Part shown: positions 17,075-25,997 of the stretch, piece after piece
Layout: each line of letters begins with the position of its first letter
How positions within the stretch are numbered: position 1 is the first letter of the stretch
Position numbers and translations under genes: made by a program
NCBI RefSeq assembly: GCF_031501865.1
Contig: NZ_JARRCW010000001.1
Coordinates: forward strand, 2,067,001 to 2,131,000
Source: Pseudovibrio sp. M1P-2-3
GTDB lineage: Bacteria > Pseudomonadota > Alphaproteobacteria > Rhizobiales > Stappiaceae
Reading direction: 5' to 3'
Length of the DNA: 64,000 bases
The notes under the pieces: generated by a model
Databases searched by the model: none
Told to the model about the DNA's origin: nothing
The model's input: the letters and a program-made list of their open reading frames with translations, nothing else

Positions 17075-18556
17075 ATGAAATCGAAAATAATCATCATCGG
17101 CTCTGGTTTCGGGGGAATTGCCACTGCCAAGAAACTATTGGATGAAGGTGAAACTGATTTCCTGATTTTGGAGCGCGCTGGAGATGTTGGGGGCGTATGG
17201 CGGGACAATGCGTACCCGGGCGCTGTGTGTGATGTACAGTCCCACCTCTACTCGTTTTCTTTTGACCTTAATGCCAACTGGGAACACGATTATGGGCGCC
17301 AACCTGAGATATACGCGTACCTGCGTAAAAACGTTGAGAAGTGGGGACTGTTGCCTAAAGTTCGTTTGAATGAGGACGTCATGAAACTCAAGTGGCATGA
17401 AGAAGGTGGCGAGTGGGAAATCGTCACTACGCAGGCCACATATCGCGCGCAGTTTGTTGTTGGTGCCTTTGGTAACTTGAGTGATCCATCTATCCCAAAG
17501 ATTAAGGGCCTAGAAAGCTTTGAGGGGGAGGTCACCCACTCCGCACAGTGGACAGAAGATTTCTCTTATAAGGGCAAACGGGTAGCAATTATTGGTACTG
17601 GCGCTTCAGCCATTCAGATTGTTCCCTGCATTCAGCCCGAAGTTGAGAAACTGATGGTCTTTCAGCGCACACCGCCGTGGATTTTACCTCGCTACGACGA
17701 GCCTATTCCGAACGAACAGCAACAGCGTTATGCTAGCCAGAAATGGAGAATGCGACTTGAGAGAGCGCGTCTTTATTTCACAAGGGAATTTAATGTTCTG
17801 GGCTTTATGTTCCCGCGCCTGATGAAAAAGCCTGAGAGGCAAGCTCTAAATCACTTAAAGGCGTCTGTGCCAAACGTGGAACTTCGGAAGAAATTGACGC
17901 CCAACTACACAATTGGCTGCAAGCGCGTTTTGCTGTCCAACACCTATTATCCTGCTATTGGCAACGAAAATGTTGAAGTGACCACCTCAGGTGTTCGCTC
18001 AATCACAAAGGACGCTATTGTTGGGAGTGATGGCGTGAGCAGGGAAGTGGATTCCATTATTCTCAGTACCGGTTTTATGACACAGGACATGCCGTTTACA
18101 CATATCATCTACGGCAAGGACGGGCGAACACTTGCGGATACTTGGGGGGATGATCCGCAGTCTCTCGTTGGAACCTCAATGGTCAACTTTCCCAATTTCT
18201 TCCTGCTGCATGGCCCCAATACAGGGCTGGGCCACACATCTGGTGTCTTCATTTTGGAAATTCAGGCAGAACACGCAATCAGCTGTATTTTGCATGCACT
18301 GAAGAAGGAAAAGCCGATTATTGAGCCGCGCTTACAAGCTCAGGAAGCTTTCCAAACATGGATTCAGAAAAAATCAAAGGGGACCGTCTGGACATCCGGA
18401 GGCTGTCAAAGCTGGTATCTTGATGATGATGGAAAAAATACGAGTCTGTGGCCAAGCTTCACCTTCGCATTCCGCAGCAGAGTGAGAAAAATACGCCCCA
18501 AAGAGTATGAATTGCGCGATCTGGCGGGCCCCGCAAAACTAAATGAGGTGGCGTAA
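17075..18556 (+). CDS. Flavin-containing Baeyer-Villiger-type monooxygenase
   Basis: 493 residues from ATG at 17075, preceded by GGGGAG at 7 bp. Longer in-frame starts (17060, 16973) lack support. FAD site GSGFGG (9-14), Baeyer-Villiger fingerprint FEGEVTHSAQWT near 149-160 (F-x-G-x-x-x-H-x-x-x-W, with T replacing the usual P/D), and NADPH site GTGASA near 173. Such enzymes insert oxygen beside a carbonyl, turning ketones into esters or lactones. It is the first gene of a tight five-gene run; the next start is 3 bp after its stop. The actual ketone is unknown. Confidence 0.9.
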   Translation: MKSKIIIIGSGFGGIATAKKLLDEGETDFLILERAGDVGGVWRDNAYPGAVCDVQSHLYSFSFDLNANWEHDYGRQPEIYAYLRKNVEKWGLLPKVRLNEDVMKLKWHEEGGEWEIVTTQATYRAQFVVGAFGNLSDPSIPKIKGLESFEGEVTHSAQWTEDFSYKGKRVAIIGTGASAIQIVPCIQPEVEKLMVFQRTPPWILPRYDEPIPNEQQQRYASQKWRMRLERARLYFTREFNVLGFMFPRLMKKPERQALNHLKASVPNVELRKKLTPNYTIGCKRVLLSNTYYPAIGNENVEVTTSGVRSITKDAIVGSDGVSREVDSIILSTGFMTQDMPFTHIIYGKDGRTLADTWGDDPQSLVGTSMVNFPNFFLLHGPNTGLGHTSGVFILEIQAEHAISCILHALKKEKPIIEPRLQAQEAFQTWIQKKSKGTVWTSGGCQSWYLDDDGKNTSLWPSFTFAFRSRVRKIRPKEYELRDLAGPAKLNEVA

Positions 18557-18559
18557 ACC

Positions 18560-19645
18560 ATGAGCAATACTAAACGATCTGCCGCCCGCTCTCTGGACCG
18601 TGTCCTTGAAGCCATGCCAAGTTGGCTGCTTGGGTTGCCCCGCAACCGGCGCGGTTATCACCTGTCACCCCTGTTGAATGTGGTTCGTAAAGTTCAACGA
18701 GGTTCGCAAACCACTTTAATGAATAGTAATAACCCTAAGCAATTACGCAAAAAAATACGGGATAACCTACTGCCTCTGCAGGTGTCCTATGAAGTTCAAG
18801 AGGTCAGGAATGTTCAGATAGACTTGTCTGATAGGCTCTTAAATGCGCGTCTTTATATCCCTAAGGGTAAAGGGAGCCTGCCAGCTTTAACCGTATATTT
18901 TCACGGCGGTGGGTATATTTTCGGCGACCTTGATACCCACGACGACCTTTGCCGATTGCTCTGTAGAGAATCCGGCACTCAGGTTCTTTCGGTAGAATAT
19001 CGTCTGGCCCCAGAGCACCCTTTCCCAGCAGCTCTGCAAGACGCAATAGAAGCATTTCACTGGGCACAAAAAAACGCCAAGAGCTTTGGCGTGTCGCCTT
19101 CCGCAATCGCCTTGGCGGGGGATAGCGCTGGCGGAAATTTGGCAACAGTTGCAGCACAAGACCCATCTCAATACGGGCCGCCCCTTGCGCAGCTTCTCGT
19201 TTACCCCGGAACAGATGGGGAGACTGTCAGGCCCTCACACACACAATATGGTGACGCATACTTTCTGGATTTAGAAGATCGCAAAGCCTTCCAAAGGTAC
19301 TATCTCAGCGGAGGACTTACAGGTATGCACGACCCACAGGTTTCCCCGCTATTGGGGGATATATCACCTGAGTTTGCCCCCGCACTGATTGCAACGGCCG
19401 GGTTTGATATTCTCCATGATGAAGGGGAAGCCTATGCCACGAAGCTGGTGCGCGCAGGCGTTCAGGTAGACTATTTATGCTTTGAGCGCCTTGTGCATGG
19501 CTTTGGCAATATGGTTGCGGTCCATCGGGCCTCTGAAAAAGCCCTGCTAGAAGTGGCCAGACGTTGGAAGCGCCTCTGTTACTCGCAGCTCGGTGCCTCA
19601 GCACAAGTGGCTGTTAAGCAAAACTACAGCAAGGCAACGGCGTAA
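18560..19645 (+). CDS. Alpha/beta hydrolase, hormone-sensitive lipase (HSL) family
   Basis: 361 residues. The oxyanion motif is FHGGGYIFGD near 115-122, nucleophile elbow GDSAGGN near 187-193, catalytic Asp in FDILHDEG near 283 and His in VHGFGN near 313: the complete HSL-family triad. The start is 3 bp after the BVMO stop, with GAGG in the end of the BVMO gene as ribosome-binding site. Beside a Baeyer-Villiger enzyme it most likely hydrolyses the ester or lactone product. It is predicted cytoplasmic: no signal peptide. Confidence 0.9.
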   Translation: MSNTKRSAARSLDRVLEAMPSWLLGLPRNRRGYHLSPLLNVVRKVQRGSQTTLMNSNNPKQLRKKIRDNLLPLQVSYEVQEVRNVQIDLSDRLLNARLYIPKGKGSLPALTVYFHGGGYIFGDLDTHDDLCRLLCRESGTQVLSVEYRLAPEHPFPAALQDAIEAFHWAQKNAKSFGVSPSAIALAGDSAGGNLATVAAQDPSQYGPPLAQLLVYPGTDGETVRPSHTQYGDAYFLDLEDRKAFQRYYLSGGLTGMHDPQVSPLLGDISPEFAPALIATAGFDILHDEGEAYATKLVRAGVQVDYLCFERLVHGFGNMVAVHRASEKALLEVARRWKRLCYSQLGASAQVAVKQNYSKATA

Positions 19646-19667
19646 ATCTCATAGCTTTGGGGGAAAC

Positions 19668-20333
19668 ATGCAAGGCTACAAAAATATAGCAGATATTTTT
19701 CAGCTCATTTCGCTTAAACGTTGCCCAGCTGGTATTTTCGCATGGAAGCACCGAATGGGGATACATTTGGCGTTCCATCAAACCCCCATGAACAATTTCC
19801 TGCATATTGTCATGCCGCCCTTCAATTCTCTGGGTGTACTCCTGTGCATCTACGGTATTTTTATTCCAGTGGGTGATTATTTTGGGGGCTCTGTATCACT
19901 TGCACTCCTGCTGCTTAGCCTAACTTTTGCGGCATACCTTTTGGTGGATGTGATTGTGGCAGTGCTGGCAATCGCCCCAGTCATTCTTCTTTATCCTTTG
20001 TGCCATTGGATCTATCAGGCTGTCGATGGTTCCCTATTTCTGATGTTCATCATTGGCTTGGTTGTTTTTCTCGCAGCTCTTTGGATACAGGTGGGTATTG
20101 GGCATAAGGTTTATGAAGAGGGTATTGGCGATGAAGATGAAAACATTGGAGAAATGTTTGCCACCCTTAACCCCACATACTTTATAATTTTACCACTCTA
20201 TCCCATTATGGAGCTCCTTTTTCTCGCAGGATACCGCCCCAAAACGGCCTCTCAGATCTGTGGAATATCCGGTGAATTGCGGCCTCTCGTTGAAAAGAGA
20301 AAACGTGAGCATCCGCTGGGAAAAGGCATTTGA
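19668..20333 (+). CDS. Mpo1/DUF962-like membrane protein
   Basis: 221 residues from ATG at 19668 (M-Q-G-Y-K-N) after GGGGGAAAC. Conserved polar motifs FHQTPMNNFLHIVMPP (H..N..H) and WIQVGIGHKVYEEG (GH..YE) match the DUF962/YGL010w family. Four or so hydrophobic segments lie between and around them (e.g. SLALLLLSLTFAAYLL, LFLMFIIGLVVFLAALW). Yeast Mpo1 is an iron-dependent dioxygenase in alpha-oxidation of 2-hydroxy fatty acids, using histidines of these motifs. Here it sits within a BVMO-esterase-OYE operon, 22 bp after the esterase. Role inferred: oxidation of a lipid-like pathway intermediate, or membrane association. Confidence 0.7.
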   Translation: MQGYKNIADIFQLISLKRCPAGIFAWKHRMGIHLAFHQTPMNNFLHIVMPPFNSLGVLLCIYGIFIPVGDYFGGSVSLALLLLSLTFAAYLLVDVIVAVLAIAPVILLYPLCHWIYQAVDGSLFLMFIIGLVVFLAALWIQVGIGHKVYEEGIGDEDENIGEMFATLNPTYFIILPLYPIMELLFLAGYRPKTASQICGISGELRPLVEKRKREHPLGKGI

Positions 20334-20346
20334 GGGGAAGCGACAG

Positions 20347-21636
20347 ATGACAAGAGCCGCGACTACGAGTGAAAACCTATTATTTCAGAGCATAAAAATT
20401 GGGGGGGTGGAGCTTTCTGGCAGGCTGGCGAAATCGGCAACAGTTGAAACGCGGTGCACAGAAGATGGTTTTATAACTGATCAGCTCATTGAGTTTTATG
20501 AGGAAATCGCCCGTGGGGGAACGCCTCTTATTATCTCCGGTGCTTCCAGTTATAACCGATACGCCCGTGGTGTTCCCTACCAGATCAGTGTGGATGCAGA
20601 TGATAAAATCCCTGGCTTGAAAAAGCTGGCGCAAGCGGTTCATCGGCATCAATCAAAAATTTTCATTCAGATCTATCATACATCCCGTCAGGCTCTCCCT
20701 GAGCCCGTTGGCAGAAAAGACGCACAAGGGCCCTCGAGCGTTAGGGAACCCACCTTAGGCGTGAAACCACGCGCCATGAGCATTGCTGAAATTCAGGAGA
20801 CAATTCAGGAATATGCACTTGCAGCTGAACGCTGCAAAAAAGCGGGCATTGACGGGGTTCAAATTCATGCCTCTCATGGTTATCTCATCAGCGCGTTTTT
20901 AACTCCTCATACCAATCGGCGAAAAGACCAATATGGTGGCTCCTTTGAAAACCGCATGCGCCTGCTCGTTGAAACCTACCGGGCAGTTAGAAAACGTGTC
21001 GGTCCTGACTATCCTCTCATTTTGAAACTCAACGGCTCCGATGAATTACCCTTTAGAAAAGGACTAGGGACGTCTGAGCTGGTAAAAGTGGCACAGAATA
21101 TGGAGGGGGAGGGAATTGACGCTGTTGAGATCACCACAGGCCACTATGAATCGGGAACAACCTTCTCAAGGGCAAGATGGCAAGGCTTCACGAAGCTTCT
21201 CACATCCAAAGGTGTGGGAGCCAATTTTTCATGGCCGCGCCGCTGGGGTATGTGGCTTGTTGCCCCAGTGATAGACAGCCTGTTTAATAAAATATCGGTT
21301 TACTCTGAGGGCTTTAACGCAAATTATGCCCGCCAGTTTAAAGCAGCCCTCAAAATTCCGGTTATCTGCGTTGGAGGCTTCATACAAAAAGACGCCATGG
21401 AGGCGTCTTTGCAGCGGGGAGATAGCGACATGATCTCGGTCGCCCGCGCGCTTGTGGCAGACCCCTATCTCTATAGAAATTTACAGGATGGTATCAAAGG
21501 CCCGCAATGCCAATACTGCAATAAATGCCTTGCCTTAGCCGGTGTAAAACCACTCACGTGCTTCCATCTTGAAGTCGCAATCCAAAGGCAAAAAATGATT
21601 GCCAGCTACGCCCATAAAAACCGAAAACAAACTTGA
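20347..21636 (+). CDS. NADH:flavin oxidoreductase, Old Yellow Enzyme family (first copy)
   Basis: 429 residues from ATG at 20347 (GAGGGGAAG 6-14 bp upstream). TIM-barrel OYE features: IQIYHTSRQA, QIHASHGYLISAFLTPHTNRR (read as ASHGYL then NRR), DQYGGSFENRMR, and a C-terminal phosphate site VGGF...SVARALVADP. Near the end CQYCNKC, then C further on, resembles the Fe-S cysteine cluster of 2,4-dienoyl-CoA reductase-type members. The long 2-enoate/2,4-dienoyl reductases carry an extra FAD/NAD domain, absent here. It likely reduces an enone C=C bond with FMN. The start is 13 bp after the Mpo1-like gene. Confidence 0.87.
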   Translation: MTRAATTSENLLFQSIKIGGVELSGRLAKSATVETRCTEDGFITDQLIEFYEEIARGGTPLIISGASSYNRYARGVPYQISVDADDKIPGLKKLAQAVHRHQSKIFIQIYHTSRQALPEPVGRKDAQGPSSVREPTLGVKPRAMSIAEIQETIQEYALAAERCKKAGIDGVQIHASHGYLISAFLTPHTNRRKDQYGGSFENRMRLLVETYRAVRKRVGPDYPLILKLNGSDELPFRKGLGTSELVKVAQNMEGEGIDAVEITTGHYESGTTFSRARWQGFTKLLTSKGVGANFSWPRRWGMWLVAPVIDSLFNKISVYSEGFNANYARQFKAALKIPVICVGGFIQKDAMEASLQRGDSDMISVARALVADPYLYRNLQDGIKGPQCQYCNKCLALAGVKPLTCFHLEVAIQRQKMIASYAHKNRKQT

Positions 21637-21665
21637 GCCCAATCAACTGAGGTTAAGATAAACGT

Positions 21666-22889
21666 ATGACCGTTGGCACACCCTATAACCTATCTAACGG
21701 AACCACTCTCAAAAATCGCTTTTTCAAAGCTGCAATGAGCGAGCAACTTGCGGATCGCGCTCATAATCCCACGTCAGAAATCACAAACCTTTACAGGGCA
21801 TGGGCCAAGGGAGGCGCCGCTCTCGTCGTCACCGGCAACATAATGGTTGACAGGCGGCAGCTGGGAGAACCCAAAAACGTGGTTCTTGATAGTCATAGTG
21901 ATCTGAAAAAATTCAAGGAGTGGGCCAAGGCGGGCGCGGGCAACAATACCCAAGTTTGGGTGCAGCTCAATCATCCGGGTAAGCAGGTTCCTAATTTCAT
22001 AAACTCAAAGCCAGTGGCCCCTTCTGCAATTCCGTTTAAAGGAGCCTTAAGGGCAAACTTCGCGCCACCCCGAGCATTGCAGGAAACCGAAATATATGAA
22101 GTCATCGATCAGTTCGCAAAGAGTGCGCAACTGGCTAAAAACGCTGGGTTTCAAGGCATACAGATCCACGCCGCCCACGGATATCTCATCAATCAGTTTC
22201 TATCTCCGCGCCATAATCGCAGAGAGGATCAATGGGGCGGATCAATTGAAAATCGGATGCGGTTTCTCTTGGAAGTTTATGAGGAAATTCGGAAGGTTGT
22301 CGGACCGCAATTTCCAGTTGGCGTCAAACTTAATTCGGCTGATTTCAGCTCTGGTGGCTTTTCCGAAGAAGACTCGCTTTTTGTTATCAAGCATTTTGGC
22401 GAAGTTGGTGTGGACCTGATTGAAGTCTCCGGCGGTTCCTATGAAAACACAGCAATGGCAGACGGCGTAGAGCAAAAGGACAGTACCATCAAACGGGAAG
22501 CCTATTTTCTTGAGTTTGCGGAAAAAGCGAGGAAACACACGGATACATGTCTGGTTGTCACAGGTGGCTTTCGCTCAGTTCAAGGCATGAATGAGGCCTT
22601 AACGTCTAACGCAACTGATTTAATCGGAATGGCTCGCCCAATGTCGATTGACCCAGATCTTCCCAACAAAGCGCTTAGCGATAGCAACTATAAAATCTCC
22701 CTTCGCAAGCTTACAACAGGCATTCGCACTCTGGATAAAATGGTCCTGCTCAATATGACATGGTACGAAGCACAGCTTGCTAGGATAGGGCAGGGCAAAC
22801 CACCAAGCCCGGCCTTAAGTGAATGGCGCTCAACCCTGATGGTTCTTTCCAATCTTGGCCTTTATGCGTTCAAAAAACGAAGGGCTTGA
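21666..22889 (+). CDS. NADH:flavin oxidoreductase, Old Yellow Enzyme family (second copy)
   Basis: 407 residues. Motifs: VQLNHPGKQ, IHAAHGYLINQFLSP, DQWGGSIENRMRFL, VTGGFRS and IGMARPMSIDPDLP. Here the C-terminal cysteine cluster of the first copy is missing, so this is a plain OYE. It is distantly related to its neighbour, not a recent duplicate. It lies 29 bp downstream and is the last gene of the run. Weak ribosome-binding site (TTAAGATAA). Two OYE enzymes in one operon suggest reduction of two different unsaturated intermediates. Confidence 0.87.
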   Translation: MTVGTPYNLSNGTTLKNRFFKAAMSEQLADRAHNPTSEITNLYRAWAKGGAALVVTGNIMVDRRQLGEPKNVVLDSHSDLKKFKEWAKAGAGNNTQVWVQLNHPGKQVPNFINSKPVAPSAIPFKGALRANFAPPRALQETEIYEVIDQFAKSAQLAKNAGFQGIQIHAAHGYLINQFLSPRHNRREDQWGGSIENRMRFLLEVYEEIRKVVGPQFPVGVKLNSADFSSGGFSEEDSLFVIKHFGEVGVDLIEVSGGSYENTAMADGVEQKDSTIKREAYFLEFAEKARKHTDTCLVVTGGFRSVQGMNEALTSNATDLIGMARPMSIDPDLPNKALSDSNYKISLRKLTTGIRTLDKMVLLNMTWYEAQLARIGQGKPPSPALSEWRSTLMVLSNLGLYAFKKRRA

Positions 22890-23209
22890 GTGGCTGTTTG
22901 AGATTAGATTTTCAGGTATGCAGTCTAGATGAACGTTCCAAACAGCTATACCCGTTTGATGGGCATTGCCATCTATGAACACGCCCCGGATTGCAAGCGT
23001 TTTATGAGTTTTAGCAATGTAGGTTTTCAGTCATCTATCCGGCCTGTTTGCGCGGTCTATTCCGCTGGCCCTGATGGAATTCGTAGACCAACACCCAATC
23101 AAGTTGGCGAGCTCGAAGCTCCGACAATGCCACGGGGTTAGTTGGTCCCGGTTACCCTGTTTTGCCATCACATCACGATCACCCTCGCAATTGGTTTTAG
23201 TACGACGCT
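22890..23209. other. 320-bp gap after the oxidative operon
   Basis: No convincing gene and no clear hairpin terminator. The right part, next to the IS110 transposase stop, is probably the IS110 3' end. Confidence 0.3.
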
Positions 23210-24126
23210 TTATACTTCCACTGAGTTGTACCGATATGTTTGCGACTTGCTGAGCAGGGCCCAGACGGTGCGCGCCATTTTATTGGCCATGGCAACCAGG
23301 ACTACGTTGGTCGGGCGCCGTTCAAGCAATGCCTTTTGCCACTGGGACAAACCGTCCTGTTTTCGCCGGGACCAGCCCAAACTTGCCCTTGCCCCGTGAA
23401 CCAGAAGCTTGCGCAGATAGCCGTCACCGCGTTTCGATATTCTTCCTAATTTTTCCTTACCGCCGCTCGAGTACTGTTTAGGCACCAAGCCGAGCCATGC
23501 GGCAAGCTGGCGGGCACTGCGGAACTGGGTAACATCGCCGATTGTTGCAACCAACGCGGTCGCAGTGATGACGCCAACTCCGGGAATCGTCTCCAGCCGT
23601 TTGCTGTCTTCATTGTCGGTGTGCCACTCGTTAAGCTTTCTTTCCAGCGCCTTGATCTGTGTTTGCTTTTCTTTCAACTGCTCTGCCAAAAAATTCAGGG
23701 CTTTACGTGCTAGGGCTGGCAGACGAGTGTCTTCCGAGTCTTTGATGACTATGATAAGTTCGCTAACCTTTGCTGCGCCAGCGCCTACCACGAGGCCGAA
23801 CTCGCCGCAATGGCCGCGGATTGCATTGATCAACATTGTCTTCTGGCGTACCAGAAGTTCGCGAGTGCGATGCAGGACTAGAAGAGATTGCTGTTCCGCG
23901 CTTTTTATTGCTGCAAAACGCATAGTCGGGCGCTGAACCGCTTCGGCGATTGCTTCCGCATCAGCCGCATCGTTCTTCTGGCTCTTTACAAACGGTTTGA
24001 CATATTGCGGTGGAACCAGCTTCACCTCATGGCCCAATGCTTGCAATTCACGAGCCCAGTAATGCGCGCTGCTGCAAGCCTCCATGCCAACGAGGCAGGG
24101 CTCGATACCCGCAAAAAACTCTATAA
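23210..24126 (-). pseudogene. IS110-family transposase, N-terminus missing (IS110-I)
   Basis: About 305 IS110 residues remain, from IEFFAGIEPCLVGMEA onward; the ~12 codons before these are IS630-II end sequence. Present: KNDAADAEAIAEA (acidic DEDD residue), LETIPGVGVITATALVATIG and the C-terminal transposase_20 domain (AAWLGLVPKQYSSGGK, ISKRGDGYLRKLL). The N-terminal RuvC-like Asp (as in GLDLAKHSF of the second copy) is lost. It is non-functional. Confidence 0.88.
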
Positions 24127-24128
24127 TA

Positions 24129-25284
24129 CCAACGGCACTTATAATTGACCTGTATGCGCCCAATTTCGTCTACCGATTGATGTGATTGTGTGGGGTTGTT
24201 GAATAAGCTTATTCCAAGCGGAACAGGCGGCATCGACAATTTCCTGGTAGTCTTGAAAGGTTCGGTTAGAGAGCCAGTTTTGCCGTAAGTACTGCCAAAC
24301 ATTTTCAACCGGGTTGAGCTCCGGAGAACGGGGTGGGAGCAGCAAGATGGTTATATTATCAGGCAACTTCAGTTTTGCCGTTGTATGCCAACCCGCTTGA
24401 TCCATCAGGACCACTGCGTGCGCCCCTTTGGCGACGGTTCGGCTGATTTCTTTAAGGTGAAGCTGCATGGAATTGGTATTGGCTTTGGGCAAAACAAGTG
24501 CTGCCCCTTTGCCGTGGGCGGGGCAGATGGCCCCGAATACATAAGTTGATTGATAGCGCCCGTCGCTGGGAGCCCGTGGTCTCGTTCCTTTTTTTGCCCA
24601 CCTTCTGGTGAGCCCATTTTTTTGACCAATGCGGGCTTCGTCCTGCCACCAGATTTCCATGGATGTTTGTGAGGGCAAGCGCGCTTTTATTTCTTTAAGC
24701 CGGGCATGGAAGTTTTTTTATATGTCTCCATAACTTGCTCGTCCTGTGCCGGGTGCTGTGGCCGAACGCTGACCCGAGAAAATCCCAGAACTCTGAGGAG
24801 GCTTGAAATAGCCCTTTCGCTATAGCTGACCCCAAACTTCTGCTCGATCACACCTTGCAGATCCCGCCGACGCCAGCGAATTACGCCGTGTTGTTGTAAA
24901 TCAGGCCCAGCCTCAACCAGATCTGCAAATTCAGCCATTTGCTCTTTATTTAACCACCGGACACGGCCCGGGCTCTTACGATTGTACAGGCCGTGCGGCC
25001 CTTCTGCGTTAAACCGATGCACCCAGTCTCGCAGTGTTTGGCGGTCCATGCCGCCCATGCGTGCCGCCTCCAAGCGCGACAACCCATCATAAACAGCAGC
25101 AAGAGCAAGAAGGCGGCGGCTCTGCCTGACATCCTTACTTTGACAAGCAAGAGTTCGTAACGAAGAAGCATCATAGTCTCGGCGCAATGGGATCGCTGAC
25201 ATTGGGAATCTCCTTTCCCAATGTTGAATCACAATTCAAGTGATTTGGGAATCCTCATCCCGAGTCAAAAACAGGTGCCGTTGG
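24129..25284 (-). mobile_element. IS630-family element (IS630-II)
   Basis: Imperfect terminal inverted repeats: left CCAACGGCACTTATAATTGA (24129-) and right, read inward on the minus strand, CCAACGGCACCTGTTTTTGA (from 25284). Size ~1,156 bp. The left flank ends in TA (24127-24128), but the right flank begins AA, so the expected TA duplication is missing. The left flank is an IS110 and the right an IS256, each with one end lost. Confidence 0.8.
24139..25232 (-). CDS. IS630-family transposase, two frames joined by -1 frameshift (IS630-II)
   Basis: Frame 1 (25232 down to 24687, 181 codons) carries the N-terminal helix-turn-helix (ARMGGMDRQTLRDWVHRF) and winged-helix part and ends ...METYKKTSMPGLKK. 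Frame 2 (to 24139) carries the DDE core: EIWWQDEARIG, VVLMDQAGWH and LLPPRSPELNPVENVWQYLR. A -1 step in the A7 run after METYKK (about 24713-24719) yields NFHARLKEIKA and joins frame 2 upstream of its first ATG. It is a different subgroup from IS630-I, yet uses the same poly-A device. Confidence 0.82.
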
Positions 25285-25864
25285 AATTAACCGCAGAAGC
25301 CACCAGCAATGAAACATTGCGAACCTCCCCAGCCCAGGTGCGCTTCATTACAATGCCGTCCAAATACAGATAGGGATGATCCCCCTCGATGGGGCGCTGG
25401 CACCATTGTTCGATCTTGGCGTAGATCTTCTTATTGAGATTGGAAACTGTACCTGGTGAGACTCGCGTCCCCCACAGGGCCTCGGTTATGTCTTCCACAC
25501 GGCGCACCGAAACACCCGCCAGATACATCTCGATAAGCGCTTCCTCAACCGAGCTTTCCCGGCGCTGGTAACGCTCGATGATCGCCGTCTCAAAGGCTTG
25601 CTTACGCAGCTTTGGCATCTTCAGCTTAACCGGACCAGCCTTGGTGCGCAGGGAACGCTCATAACTACCAGCACGCGTATCCTGACGCCCTTCAGAGCGT
25701 TCATCGCGTCCAGCCCCACACAATCGGTCGGCTTCGGCATCCAGCATCGCATTCAAGGCCTCTTCAACCGTGCCGCGTACCATCTCGCCAAGATGATCCT
25801 TGATCCGGGCCTCATCAATGCGGATGACGTTGTTCAATTCCTTCTGCTTATCGGTCTCGTCCAT
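25285..25864 (-). pseudogene. IS256-family transposase, N-terminal half only
   Basis: About 193 residues of a ~400-residue family: start MDETDKQKELNNVIR, ERYQRRESSVEEALIEMYLA, VSPGTVSNLNKKI and YLYLDGIVMKRTW (first catalytic Asp). The sequence stops after SAVNSNG at the IS630-II end; the last three codons and stop belong to IS630. The remaining D and E residues are missing, so it is inactive. Confidence 0.88.
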
Positions 25865-25997
25865 AATCTGATCCCCTCATCCAGTGTGAGTGGAACCGAA
25901 CTCAACAGCAAATGTGATGGAGTGGATGCCCCACCCGGCGGCATCGCAATGTGCCATATTTACGATTGAAGCAATCGAAGATTGGGAAGGGACATCC

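Noticed and set aside
22929-23141. 70-codon ORF after the second OYE gene
   Set aside because: No ribosome-binding site, low-complexity composition, no recognised domain; lies next to an IS110 end.
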